DNA of 64,000 nt from a virus, in IMG/VR virus record IMGVR_UViG_3300030329_003470, positions 1 to 64,000 of that record; one strand, 5' to 3'. How positions within the stretch are numbered: the stretch's first letter is position 1; every line of letters starts with the position of its first letter. A model generated the notes under the pieces. It was not told the origin of the DNA. It ran no database searches and worked only from the letters and a program-made list of their open reading frames with translations. This document shows positions 1 to 7,207 of this stretch, one piece after another. A program made the translations under genes and the position numbers.

Positions 1-93
1 CAGTGTGTCAAACGGCCGCGGACATCGCTTTGGTATTTTCAGGTCCTTCGCAGTGTCTATTTTGTAGTGTTCAAACAGTCTTTCATTAATCAT
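1..93 (-). CDS. Unidentified protein, N-terminal 31 codons (cut by window edge)
   Basis: An ATG at 93 opens a frame that stays open for 31 codons to the window edge, with codon use like its neighbours. The visible peptide is charged and ends in KRCPRPFDTL, so a cysteine lies near residue 24. A late-type TTTAAATA sits six bases before the start with no Shine-Dalgarno sequence, the same arrangement as many structural genes here. I do not recognise the family; too little is visible to assign a function. Confidence 0.6.
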   Translation of the reverse strand, partial: MINERLFEHYKIDTAKDLKIPKRCPRPFDTL

Positions 94-99
94 TACTGC

Positions 100-107
100 T
101 ATTTAAA
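100..107 (-). promoter_or_regulatory. Late-type promoter element, TTTAAATA, 6 nt before start
   Basis: Reverse-strand TTTAAATA ends six bases before the ATG at 93. This matches the T4 late consensus TATAAATA at 6 of 8 positions and implies a leaderless transcript. Confidence 0.5.
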
Positions 108-164
108 GTGGTTTTGTCAACAATAAAACTTTACCAATCCATACACATATAGGTTGTAATTCCT

Positions 165-172
165 AATAAATA
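165..172 (+). promoter_or_regulatory. Late-type promoter AATAAATA
   Basis: The only late-type element upstream of the small secreted protein at 244. It gives a leader of about 65 bases that holds the hairpin at 188-209 and a strong ribosome site. Confidence 0.5.
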
Positions 173-187
173 GTGTTACAATCCGGA

Positions 188-209
188 GCGATCATCGGCC
201 GATGGTCGC
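188..209 (+). promoter_or_regulatory. Leader hairpin
   Basis: GCGATCATCGG is followed directly by CCGATGGTCGC. The arms pair apart from one G.U, with the central bases forming the loop. It lies between the late element and the AAAGGAG ribosome site at 226-232, so it would stabilise the 5' end of the mRNA or modulate its translation. Confidence 0.45.
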
Positions 210-243
210 ACATTCATGATACAGTAAAGGAGAAATACTATAT

Positions 244-612
244 ATGAAAATAACTAAGAAAAAAGTAGGCCTAGGTGTGATAGTAATAATCGCCCTTGGG
301 ATACTATGGAGTGTGTTAAAACCCGCTCCTGTCGAAGCGGCTGATGTAGATTTTACATTTGGTGCGGAAAAGGCGATTGATGCAAATACAAATAAGATGT
401 ATTTGGATTCTTCAATTGGTTTACCATTAGGTGTAATAGGTACATCTGGTGTCAATTATGATGTGGATAACAGCATGAACGCCACGTTCGAATCTTTTGA
501 ATTAGATTTTGACAAAGGTGTGACCGACAGATTATCTGTTTACTCCAGATCTGATTTCGATATCAATCTTGATCATACAGACACTACACTAGGATTTAAA
601 ATTAAATTCTAA
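244..612 (+). CDS. Small secreted, outer-membrane-barrel-like protein
   Basis: The protein has 122 residues. Residues 1-7 are basic, about 8-25 are strongly hydrophobic, and KPAPVEA/A looks like a signal peptidase I site, so export is likely. The rest alternates polar and hydrophobic residues in short beta-strand-like runs and ends in KIKF with a C-terminal Phe, the hallmark recognised by the BAM machinery in many outer-membrane barrels. It is short for a full barrel, perhaps six strands or a fragment of a porin-like family. AAAGGAG lies 11 bases before the ATG and two terminators follow. Phage-encoded, so inferred to alter the host envelope during infection; a virion role is less likely because of the signal peptide. 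Confidence 0.7.
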   Translation: MKITKKKVGLGVIVIIALGILWSVLKPAPVEAADVDFTFGAEKAIDANTNKMYLDSSIGLPLGVIGTSGVNYDVDNSMNATFESFELDFDKGVTDRLSVYSRSDFDINLDHTDTTLGFKIKF

Positions 613-621
613 TATTAGATT

Positions 622-661
622 GTAAAGGCGGTTAGTTCAAAGAAGGACAGACCGTCTTTAC
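622..661 (+). terminator. Rho-independent terminator after the 122-aa secreted protein
   Basis: GTAAAGGCGGT pairs with ACCGTCTTTAC (one G.U) around a loop of 18 bases and is followed by GCATTTTTA. It lies ten bases after the stop codon. Confidence 0.65.
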
Positions 662-667
662 GCATTT

Positions 668-688
668 TTACGCATTCGCGTAATTTTT
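668..688 (+). terminator. Second terminator hairpin
   Basis: TTACGC-ATTC-GCGTAA is a perfect six-base stem with a four-base loop, followed by TTTTT. It forms a tandem pair with the preceding hairpin and separates the gene from the convergent gp41 operon. Confidence 0.55.
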
Positions 689-715
689 AAAAAACGCATA
701 TTTGGTAATTGACGC

Positions 716-2149
716 TTATTGCTCTTCGTCTGAGTGAAGTTCGTTAAGCAGTTGTCTTAGTTTGCCACCTTCAACAGTTGCTTTAACTTTACCAATGTCA
801 TCACCTTTTGTAGGATCAGGTACTTTTGGTTGTGCATCAGTTTTATCTGTGCTTACTTTTGATTTTTGTTTTAACGAATCGTATACTAAATTTTTTGTTT
901 TACTATGTTGATTATAGTTTTCTTCTTCTGCTAAATCTCTAATTCTTAAACTGTCAACATCGAATTCTAAATCAACTTTTTGCCCAACACCACTTGAACT
1001 TCTAGTTTTCATAAACTGTATTTGATATCTACCACGTTCCTTCATTGCTCTACTTGTAAAGATACCAATTACGTTATCTGCTGTTTGTATTTTAGAAAGT
1101 CCGCCTGCTATGTGAGAGTGATCAAATTCTATTTCTTCAACACTTGCTCTGTTCAATTGTGATGCAGTTGCTAATAACATTTGTGATTCTACTGCATAGT
1201 TTCTAAGTTCTTCTGATACATATTTGTCTTTAATAAACAAGTCTGCTGGAGATATTCTTTTAGATTTTGGCATCATTAAATCTAAATAATCAATCAGTAT
1301 ACAATCAATTTTCTTTTTAGTTTTTAGTTCAAGTTCTTTAACATATGTTCTTACGTCTAATATTGTACTACCACTTGGCAAGTATTTGATAAACAATAAT
1401 CCGGATTTTTTTCCTAACATCTTAACTTTCATTTCAACATTATCTATTTCTGGAAATACTTTACGTGTTGGTATGTTAGTCATCATTGCATCCAATCTCA
1501 TAGAAGTAAGTTCTTCACTTAATTCAAATGAGATGTACACAGTATTCAAACCAGCAGTTGACCAATTCACTGCAAGATTCTGTAAGAATAAACTTTTACC
1601 TGCGCCTGATCCACCTGCAAAAATGTTTAGTTCTCCTCGGTTAAAACCACCGAACAGTTTCTTATCAATGTTTGGCCAACCTGTGCTGACTTGTCCATTA
1701 GAGTTTTTAAGTTTCTCTAATCTACCTTTTGGATCTTCGAAGTAGTCTGTACCAAGATCTTTTGTCAGTCCAACACTTACCGCTTGTTTAACCATGTCCT
1801 CTACTGGAGCATAGTCTCCTTTTTCTAGTAAGTCTGCTGACTGTAAAATTGCACGTTCAAGTGCTTTATGTCTGGAAAACGTTTCAAATTCATCTAGTAA
1901 CCAATTGAAATGACTTGGATCTAAATCTTTTGCTGATTTTAATTTAATATCGTGTTTAGCATTAACCTGTTCAACGTCAGGCATAACTTTGTATTCTTCC
2001 ATGTAGTCTTTAATAAATTTTGCAATAGGTTGCAACTTTCTATCAAAACTTGCTGGAGTAAAAATATTTTGTGCTCTAGCAAAAGATTCTGCATCTGCTA
2101 GTAACATTTCTAAATATAATTTTTGTACATCAAAGTTATAATCAGCCAT
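716..2149 (-). CDS. 41: Replicative DNA helicase (T4 gp41 family)
   Basis: The 477 residues match the length of T4 gp41 (475). It is a DnaB-type RecA-fold helicase with Walker A GGSGAGKS at 179-186, Walker B CILIDYLDLM near 285, and the conserved Q-x-N/R region TASQLNRASVEE further on. It unwinds DNA 5' to 3' at the phage fork as a hexamer and binds primase gp61. It overlaps the primase gene directly upstream by eight bases, so the two form a translationally coupled primosome operon driven by the sigma70-type promoter at 3217-3245. The C-terminal 60 residues are polar and probably disordered. No defect seen. Confidence 0.95.
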   Translation of the reverse strand: MADYNFDVQKLYLEMLLADAESFARAQNIFTPASFDRKLQPIAKFIKDYMEEYKVMPDVEQVNAKHDIKLKSAKDLDPSHFNWLLDEFETFSRHKALERAILQSADLLEKGDYAPVEDMVKQAVSVGLTKDLGTDYFEDPKGRLEKLKNSNGQVSTGWPNIDKKLFGGFNRGELNIFAGGSGAGKSLFLQNLAVNWSTAGLNTVYISFELSEELTSMRLDAMMTNIPTRKVFPEIDNVEMKVKMLGKKSGLLFIKYLPSGSTILDVRTYVKELELKTKKKIDCILIDYLDLMMPKSKRISPADLFIKDKYVSEELRNYAVESQMLLATASQLNRASVEEIEFDHSHIAGGLSKIQTADNVIGIFTSRAMKERGRYQIQFMKTRSSSGVGQKVDLEFDVDSLRIRDLAEEENYNQHSKTKNLVYDSLKQKSKVSTDKTDAQPKVPDPTKGDDIGKVKATVEGGKLRQLLNELHSDEEQ

Positions 2150-3209
2150 ACATCTTTCTCTTTAAATCTATTTTTAGTTTACTACTTTCAGTTGTTTTTA
2201 ATATTGATTGTATAGTAAACAGTCTACCGTATTTTAACACAGCATCCGCGACATCTTCAACCTTATTATCCCATTCTGGAAAAGCAACAGACCAACCAAA
2301 CTCCATTGCTTGATCTACTAATTTTTCACCTGGTTTATCTCTGTCCGGCACTACAATTACCTTTCTATTAAGTCCATCAATTAACTCTCGCTGTATATCA
2401 TTTACCTCTGAACCCAACACACTCACTCCAGAAACGGTAATTGCATCAAATGGTCCTTCAGTCACAATAACAAATTTTCTTGTCCAATCTTGTGCGTCCA
2501 TATTAAAAACGTAACCAGGTTGCACATCAGTATAGTATTTTATTCCGCTGTCATTATTAAAAGAATGTTCTTGCAATCTTCTTCCTGTATATCCAACTAT
2601 TTCGCCTTTCCAAAAGAAAGGAATAATAACTCTATTGTGCATATCAAAAAAAGGATCTGATGAATACATAAAGTCATACCAGTCAGCACCAATGCCTCTG
2701 TCTTCTAAATAAGTTAATAAATGATTTATTTTTTCTTTTTGTAAATTAGTTAATTGTCTTTTATTAACATATCTTTCTCCATCCCAAACTTTTTTATCAG
2801 GAAATCTTTCTAGCCACCATTCTAACTTACGTGAATTAATTGGCAATTTTGTTTTGTTAAAACCTATAAATTTTTTCTTTTGAAATGTAGTACCACCTGA
2901 TTCTTCAAGACGTATTGCTTCTATGGCTAACTTTTGAATTGTATCACTTGGTATGCCAATGTAACTCATAAAAGTTCTCATACGTTGAGTTAAACGTCTG
3001 CCAACTATATAACTTGCCTTGTATCCACAGTTAAAACAATGATAAGATATTGTGCCGTCAGCACTATTCATTATACCACCACGTTTCTTTTTGTCTTGAG
3101 TCTCTCCGTTATGAATGCAACAAGGTGCATTAAAAGAAATCCACCCAGATGGTGTTTTCTTTTTGTTCGCAGGTATGGACGTCAGAATTGTATTCTGGAT
3201 CAGGTTCAT
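2142..3209 (-). CDS. 61: DNA primase (T4 gp61 family)
   Basis: The 355 residues compare with 342 in T4 gp61. The N-terminal zinc site is formed by C30/C31, H33, C58 and C61. A TOPRIM domain follows, with VIVTEGPFDAITV giving the catalytic Glu and VVPDRDKPGEK giving the D-x-D metal site. It makes RNA primers for lagging-strand synthesis and acts with the helicase encoded by the next gene. The start ATG lies only seven bases after a -10 box (TAAAAT) with a TTGACA -35, so its mRNA is probably leaderless. It is the first gene of the primase-helicase unit. Confidence 0.95.
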   Translation of the reverse strand: MNLIQNTILTSIPANKKKTPSGWISFNAPCCIHNGETQDKKKRGGIMNSADGTISYHCFNCGYKASYIVGRRLTQRMRTFMSYIGIPSDTIQKLAIEAIRLEESGGTTFQKKKFIGFNKTKLPINSRKLEWWLERFPDKKVWDGERYVNKRQLTNLQKEKINHLLTYLEDRGIGADWYDFMYSSDPFFDMHNRVIIPFFWKGEIVGYTGRRLQEHSFNNDSGIKYYTDVQPGYVFNMDAQDWTRKFVIVTEGPFDAITVSGVSVLGSEVNDIQRELIDGLNRKVIVVPDRDKPGEKLVDQAMEFGWSVAFPEWDNKVEDVADAVLKYGRLFTIQSILKTTESSKLKIDLKRKMYG

Positions 3210-3216
3210 AATTTAT

Positions 3217-3245
3217 ATTTTACTGTCTATAAAGGATTTTGTCAA
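3217..3245 (-). promoter_or_regulatory. Sigma70-type promoter for primase-helicase
   Basis: Reverse strand: TTGACA at 3240-3245, 17-base spacer, TAAAAT at 3217-3222, then seven bases to the primase ATG. The predicted transcription start coincides with the start codon. Confidence 0.75.
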
Positions 3246-4026
3246 TCTTACCAGTGTTATCAGTTGCATTATCCCAACTAATTCTTATATAATGGTAAAC
3301 ACCGGTAAAGTTATAATAGTAAACTTGGCTTGTAGATATAATATACGATACAGTACTTGATGCTTCACCATCTAAGGTAATATCAAAATAATCTGCATCA
3401 GCAGGACTTGAAGCCATTGTGCCTTGCACTTTAAAATCTCCTGCAAAATCTTGAGTGTATACAGCAATCGTGTGTAATGCTTTGTTATTGTTAGTACCTG
3501 GTTTAGCATTAATTGAACCAGATGTTTTTGCTAATGGTCCACCAGTACCTGTAAATTGTGTAACTGAGGTACTTGCATTAAACTGTGGATAAGCACCATC
3601 TAGCACTTCAATAGTACCAGCACTGACATAACTTGTATCTGCATAAGTTACCACAGTACTACCATCTGTAAGAACTTCTTGTATAGAATACTCATAAAAT
3701 TTTGCATCTAAAGGTTGTAAATCGCCCTCTGTGATTTCTACACTAGCAGTTCCTTTGCTGTCTATAGTTGATCCGTCATCTAGTATTTTTAAAGTTCTTG
3801 TAACTACTGCTTTTTTGCTCTCAGTATCTACAATATTGAACGTATAAGTCTTACCAACTATGTCCTGTTTCTTTTGATCCTCGTTTTTAAAGGTAAACGT
3901 AATTGGGTTATACACACCTCTATACACCTGTAGACGTCTATCGTACACTTTTGAGTTCCTTCCATGATAACCATTTTGGTAAACGATTACCGAGTTTGTG
4001 AGTAAATACCTTTGTATTGTTTGCAT
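3220..4026 (-). CDS. Structural protein with BppU-like N-terminal region
   Basis: The protein has 268 residues. Residues 35-120 (ITFTFKNEDQKKQDIVGKTY, then IVDTESKKAV) have the rhythm of BppU-type N-terminal baseplate domains, an immunoglobulin-like fold where fields such as type, value and direction of a beta sandwich alternate. Residues 160-268 look like a discoidin/galactose-binding jelly roll (FKVQGTMASSPADADYFDI to YHYIRISWDNA). That combination suggests an adhesion or baseplate-periphery protein. GTTAAATA lies six bases before the ATG, so it is a late gene even though it stands beside replication genes. The domain calls come from reading sequence only and need a profile search. Confidence 0.6.
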   Translation of the reverse strand: MQTIQRYLLTNSVIVYQNGYHGRNSKVYDRRLQVYRGVYNPITFTFKNEDQKKQDIVGKTYTFNIVDTESKKAVVTRTLKILDDGSTIDSKGTASVEITEGDLQPLDAKFYEYSIQEVLTDGSTVVTYADTSYVSAGTIEVLDGAYPQFNASTSVTQFTGTGGPLAKTSGSINAKPGTNNNKALHTIAVYTQDFAGDFKVQGTMASSPADADYFDITLDGEASSTVSYIISTSQVYYYNFTGVYHYIRISWDNATDNTGKIDKILYRQ

Positions 4027-4032
4027 AGTACA

Positions 4033-4050
4033 TATTTAACAATATTTATG
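4033..4050 (-). promoter_or_regulatory. Tandem late-type elements before the BppU-like gene
   Basis: Reverse-strand GTTAAATA (4033-4040) ends six bases before the ATG at 4026, and CATAAATA (4043-4050) lies just upstream. The first would give a leaderless mRNA, the second a leader of about ten bases. Confidence 0.5.
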
Positions 4051-4058
4051 GACAGAGG

Positions 4059-4433
4059 ATGAACGAAATTTTTAAGACATTAAGAGATAAATTCCCATTT
4101 TTAAGCCTAATACGTAAGGGCGACTTAGAGTATGTTGGTATTGTACAAAACCAAGACAATAATGTAATAAGTTTCTATGACTACGGTAGATTAATGAGTC
4201 CGCAGGATAAAATGAGATTTTTGAAATGTGGTGAAATTTGGTGGTATGAGTCTAATAGAAAACTACCAATTAATATATTCCTTAAAGGAGATTTTCGTTA
4301 CTTCCGTACAACTCTAGTAACATTAAATTCAAAAGATATTCAAATAGTAGAAGGCCCTACTGTAAAACTTTCTGAAATTTCAAAGAAACGAATAAAAAGA
4401 AGAACTATCCAATTAGTTAGAAAACCTATCTAG
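4059..4433 (+). CDS. Conserved hypothetical protein, 124 aa
   Basis: Compact, basic, soluble-looking protein with no membrane segment or known motif. It has a WWYE aromatic patch at about residues 67-70 and a basic tail KKRIKRRTIQLVRK. The basic tail suggests nucleic-acid binding, but I assign no function. It is divergent from the BppU-like gene, with only 32 bases between the start codons. AGAGG abuts the ATG, too close for a normal ribosome site. Confidence 0.7.
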   Translation: MNEIFKTLRDKFPFLSLIRKGDLEYVGIVQNQDNNVISFYDYGRLMSPQDKMRFLKCGEIWWYESNRKLPINIFLKGDFRYFRTTLVTLNSKDIQIVEGPTVKLSEISKKRIKRRTIQLVRKPI

Positions 4434-4578
4434 TTTTCTTTTTTTCAGGAAGTATAGCACCTGTTGTAAGATAGTGTAATGTTAAAGGACTATCCGGCTG
4501 ATAACTGTTATACTTTGAGCGATGATTGGATTTCTTGTTCTTTGATTTTTTAGTGAGTTTACGTTTCCTGTGTTGCAC
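4426..4578 (-). CDS. Possible 50-aa basic protein, GTG start
   Basis: A reverse frame from GTG at 4578 runs 50 codons to TAG and fills an otherwise empty gap. It overlaps the end of the mini-DnaE gene by 20 bases and the convergent gene end by eight. The N-terminal half is Lys/Arg/Ser/Asn rich (KRKLTKKSKNKKSNHRSK) and the C-terminal half is mixed. Overlapping starts are the norm in this operon, which supports it. Against it are the lack of a Shine-Dalgarno sequence and its size. Confidence 0.4.
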   Translation of the reverse strand: MQHRKRKLTKKSKNKKSNHRSKYNSYQPDSPLTLHYLTTGAILPEKKKTR

Positions 4579-5149
4579 TAAAACTATATTTATCACGAGC
4601 AATTAAATTCATCTGAACTACGATTGCCTGTGCATAAGCAACTGCGTGTGATTTTTTAAAGAAATAACTGCCATCTGCTGGCCTAATCCAAACCTCTTTT
4701 AAAATATCATCCCACGGTGCATTTACAAGATATCTTTTTGCTGGACGTATAATTGCTAATACAGCCGCAAGTTGTTCTATAGTTTTTGGTTGTAGTTTTG
4801 AAACAATACTGAAATGACCATTTAAATGAAATAGTTCATCAACTATTGTTTGATCTTTAAGCATATCCCAATTAGGTTCTTGTATCATTAGTTCTACAAG
4901 TTCCTGTTCTGATTTTACATTTTTATAAAGATTAACATTTAAACAATCAATTTTAAAATAGCCTCTGTCTTCTGCTTTTTTATAATCAAGTGTTGCGTGT
5001 CCTGTTACTGGATGTTCTGGTACTGCATGAAAGTAAACACCAGTTTTATGTTTTTCGTTTGCTTTCTCATTGATAATTGATGCAGGAGTATGTTTAAATA
5101 ATTTTAATACACCGTCTCTATCAAAAAAATCTATATCTACATCAGGCAT
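4559..5149 (-). CDS. Miniature DnaE-like (C-family DNA polymerase) protein
   Basis: The protein has 196 residues. It begins PDVDIDF, the same string as the palm metal-binding motif of bacterial Pol III alpha (PDxDIDF). It then carries finger-like signatures: GYFKIDCLN (63-71), DELFHLNGHFSIVSKLQPKT (104-123) leading to LAAVLAIIRPA, resembling the VFQLES to LVALYRPGP region of DnaE, and KKSHAVAYA (165-173), resembling the NKSHAAAYA motif. The PHP domain, the third catalytic carboxylate, the beta-binding and OB parts are absent, and DnaE proteins are normally over 1,000 residues. It starts inside the stop of its upstream neighbour (TAATG). It is probably a non-polymerising derivative used in replication or its control; intact activity is unlikely. 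Confidence 0.65.
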   Translation of the reverse strand: MPDVDIDFFDRDGVLKLFKHTPASIINEKANEKHKTGVYFHAVPEHPVTGHATLDYKKAEDRGYFKIDCLNVNLYKNVKSEQELVELMIQEPNWDMLKDQTIVDELFHLNGHFSIVSKLQPKTIEQLAAVLAIIRPAKRYLVNAPWDDILKEVWIRPADGSYFFKKSHAVAYAQAIVVQMNLIARDKYSFSATQET

Positions 5150-5421
5150 TAGTTTAACGTCCTTTTAGTTTTTTTTTCTTGATACTTAATAAATTCTTTT
5201 CTTGTACCAGGCTTTAAAATTTCTAAACACTGTAACATTTTATGATACCCAATACTTTCTTTTACTTTTAAATTCATATCTGGCATACACACTTTACCAA
5301 TTTCTCCAGTGTGTTTAATGTGTAATATCATGTCTCCTTCTTCCAAATCAAAATCTAATTCGTCATCAATATCAATTTTAACTCTACTCAATTTTTGCCT
5401 CCTTGGCTGTTTCTTGTACAA
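5149..5421 (-). CDS. Hypothetical protein, 90 aa, replication operon
   Basis: The middle is acidic (IDIDDELDFDLEEGDMI) and both ends are basic (MYKKQPRRQK, EKKTKRT). There is no known motif or membrane segment. The start lies inside the end of the zinc-finger gene (38-base overlap) and the stop overlaps the ATG of the mini-DnaE gene, so the three are translated as a coupled set. A role as a small accessory of the mini-DnaE protein is inferred from coupling only. Confidence 0.65.
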   Translation of the reverse strand: MYKKQPRRQKLSRVKIDIDDELDFDLEEGDMILHIKHTGEIGKVCMPDMNLKVKESIGYHKMLQCLEILKPGTRKEFIKYQEKKTKRTLN

Positions 5422-6070
5422 ATAATAAATCTGCTGGATAACTTTTAAACTTTGAATTCCAAAACTCTGGACTAATATATCTAGCAGTTAATTGTAATTG
5501 TTCGTCACTAAACGATTTTAACATTTTTTTTCCTGCGTTGCAACCAAGAACTATCCACGGAGATATCTTTCCTTGTTGTATATGTTGTACTGCTCTATTA
5601 GTGTTTACTAATCTAAAGTAGTCACTCCATTGTGCATTTTGTTCTCCTGCCCAGTCCATCATTGTTGCAATACTTCTTTGCAGTGCCGCCTCAACCGGTT
5701 CTACTTTTAATGTATCAATTAGATATGCTTCGTATAAATTATCTCTTGCCCAATGATCTAATTTAATTTTTGATAATATTACATAGTCTATATATTTTTC
5801 TGGATACAGTGGATTTATATGCATCATAAATCTACCAAATTTAACAAACGCATTGTAGTATGCTGAACTACAAAAATCTTCATATGTTTTTTCTTTCATA
5901 TTGTTTTGATGTATTTGATAAAATCTTTGAAACACCATAAAAGCATTCTGCACCCACTTCTCATTTTTTTGTAGATATCTTCTTTTAGGTTCGCAAAGAT
6001 GCACTTGTAAAGTTCTTTCTCGTGCAAATTCTTTATCGCAATAGGTACATTTATTTAGATTCGATGCCAT
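5384..6070 (-). CDS. Zinc-finger protein, 228 aa, replication operon
   Basis: I place the start at ATG 6070, because GGAGG lies seven bases upstream; a TTG at 6091 in the same frame lacks this. Residues 8-26 form a C2HC finger (C8, C11, H24, C26). The remaining 200 residues are helical, with aromatic and charged residues (FQRFYQIH, YPEKYIDYVILSKIK) and no other motif known to me. It lies between the gp62-like gene, which it overlaps by 20 bases, and the mini-DnaE set. A DNA-binding accessory in replication is plausible; the exact role is unknown. Confidence 0.75.
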   Translation of the reverse strand: MASNLNKCTYCDKEFARERTLQVHLCEPKRRYLQKNEKWVQNAFMVFQRFYQIHQNNMKEKTYEDFCSSAYYNAFVKFGRFMMHINPLYPEKYIDYVILSKIKLDHWARDNLYEAYLIDTLKVEPVEAALQRSIATMMDWAGEQNAQWSDYFRLVNTNRAVQHIQQGKISPWIVLGCNAGKKMLKSFSDEQLQLTARYISPEFWNSKFKSYPADLLFVQETAKEAKIE

Positions 6071-6509
6071 GTGCCTCCAGCAACTCTTCAAGTTCTCTGT
6101 CTGTAATTACTTTGTCTAATGCTTCTAAGTCCTCAGTATTCCATGTTGGATAAATTTGTTCTAGTTGTTGTAAACTTTTATTTGAAACACGTTTCATAGG
6201 TTTTATCCATGGATGAAATTGTTGCTGTAATGCTCCACACATAGAAGTTAATACCCAGCATAATTTTTTGTGTTTGCTAGATAATGCAAACAAATTTTTA
6301 TTAACACATTCGTTTACCATTTCTACATAGTGTTCAACATAAAAAGGATCTTTAGATGAAACACTTGAAGCATATCTCATCAACATAAAAGGAGAATACA
6401 ACGACTTTTCATGATCGTCTATTCTATCGTAGTAGTCTTTGTTTCTGTAGTCTACTGCTTTAAGACCATTCCGAAGTTCGAAAAATTTCCTTTTGCTTTT
6501 CTCTGTCAT
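6051..6509 (-). CDS. Probable clamp-loader small subunit (gp62-like)
   Basis: The 152 residues are all helical. The segment LYSPFMLMRYASS (about 37-49) corresponds to the FNPFMINRFLSM-type signature of gp62 in marine T4-like phages, after a short N-terminal region; T4 gp62 is 187 residues. gp62 partners the AAA+ subunit gp44 to load the sliding clamp gp45, neither of which is in this window. The location in a replication operon fits. I have assigned it by signature and context only, so a different small replication protein remains possible. Confidence 0.5.
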   Translation of the reverse strand: MTEKSKRKFFELRNGLKAVDYRNKDYYDRIDDHEKSLYSPFMLMRYASSVSSKDPFYVEHYVEMVNECVNKNLFALSSKHKKLCWVLTSMCGALQQQFHPWIKPMKRVSNKSLQQLEQIYPTWNTEDLEALDKVITDRELEELLEAHGIESK

Positions 6510-6720
6510 ATTTTAATCCAAACATTGTACACTCTTTTGCTGTTGGAAAATAGAGTGTAAGTTTATTATTTCTCATTTTTAATTCTGTAAATTGCATTTT
6601 TTCTTTTCTCATCCACGTAAACAAATCCACCGGCCAATATCTATCCATCCAAACATATGCACCTTGTATTTTCATTACCGGTGCTTCAATGCTGACGTGC
6701 TTTCTACCAGACCGAGCCAT
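6460..6720 (-). CDS. Hypothetical protein, about 86 aa
   Basis: ATG at 6720 is chosen; an in-frame GTG at 6735 is the alternative, and neither has a clear ribosome site. It overlaps the gene before it by 17 bases and the gp62-like gene after it by 50, so it lies in a dense coupled operon. The sequence alternates short beta-like stretches (VMKIQGAYVWMD, LTLYFPTAKECTMFGL) with charged residues. No function recognised. Confidence 0.6.
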   Translation of the reverse strand: MARSGRKHVSIEAPVMKIQGAYVWMDRYWPVDLFTWMRKEKMQFTELKMRNNKLTLYFPTAKECTMFGLKYDREKQKEIFRTSEWS

Positions 6721-7207
6721 AATCAACCATTTCACATTGTCTTGAAATATCTTTTACAAAATAAGCACAAATAGGTGTTGGTCCGTTTGTTAAAGGAACA
6801 GCAAGTAGTTGTCCTGATTTAATTTTAGGAAAATACCATTTAACCTCAGTGTAAATATCTACAACATCAATAGGAAAGAAATCTGGTTTAGCACTTGATA
6901 ATGGATTAAATGTGAATGCATCAAACCCTCTATCATTTAAACTTGTGATTGGTAGCACGTGCATTTCTGGTTGTCCTTGCTCACCTATTAACATTTTCCA
7001 ATCCAAAGGCATTTTTATTTTATATTTTCCTATTTGTAACACTGCCGCCGGAGCATTAAAACTTTCTAAAAATATTAAAGGTATGTAAAAGAAATCTGGA
7101 TTCTCAGGATCTGAATTATCCATTACAGCAAATCTTAATTGTTCATCAACATATTCAGGTATTTTTTCTAATGTGTATGTTCTATTTTCCAGTGTAAGGA
7201 TTTTCAT
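6704..7207 (-). CDS. Conserved hypothetical protein, 167 aa, downstream of uvsW
   Basis: A soluble, mainly beta protein whose second half (SGQLLAVPLTNGPTPICAYF to DISRQCEMVDYGSVW) looks like a family conserved next to uvsW in marine T4-like phages. I cannot name its activity. It overlaps the end of uvsW by 26 bases. No signal peptide or membrane segment. A part in recombination or late-transcription control is only suggested by location. Confidence 0.7.
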   Translation of the reverse strand: MKILTLENRTYTLEKIPEYVDEQLRFAVMDNSDPENPDFFYIPLIFLESFNAPAAVLQIGKYKIKMPLDWKMLIGEQGQPEMHVLPITSLNDRGFDAFTFNPLSSAKPDFFPIDVVDIYTEVKWYFPKIKSGQLLAVPLTNGPTPICAYFVKDISRQCEMVDYGSVW

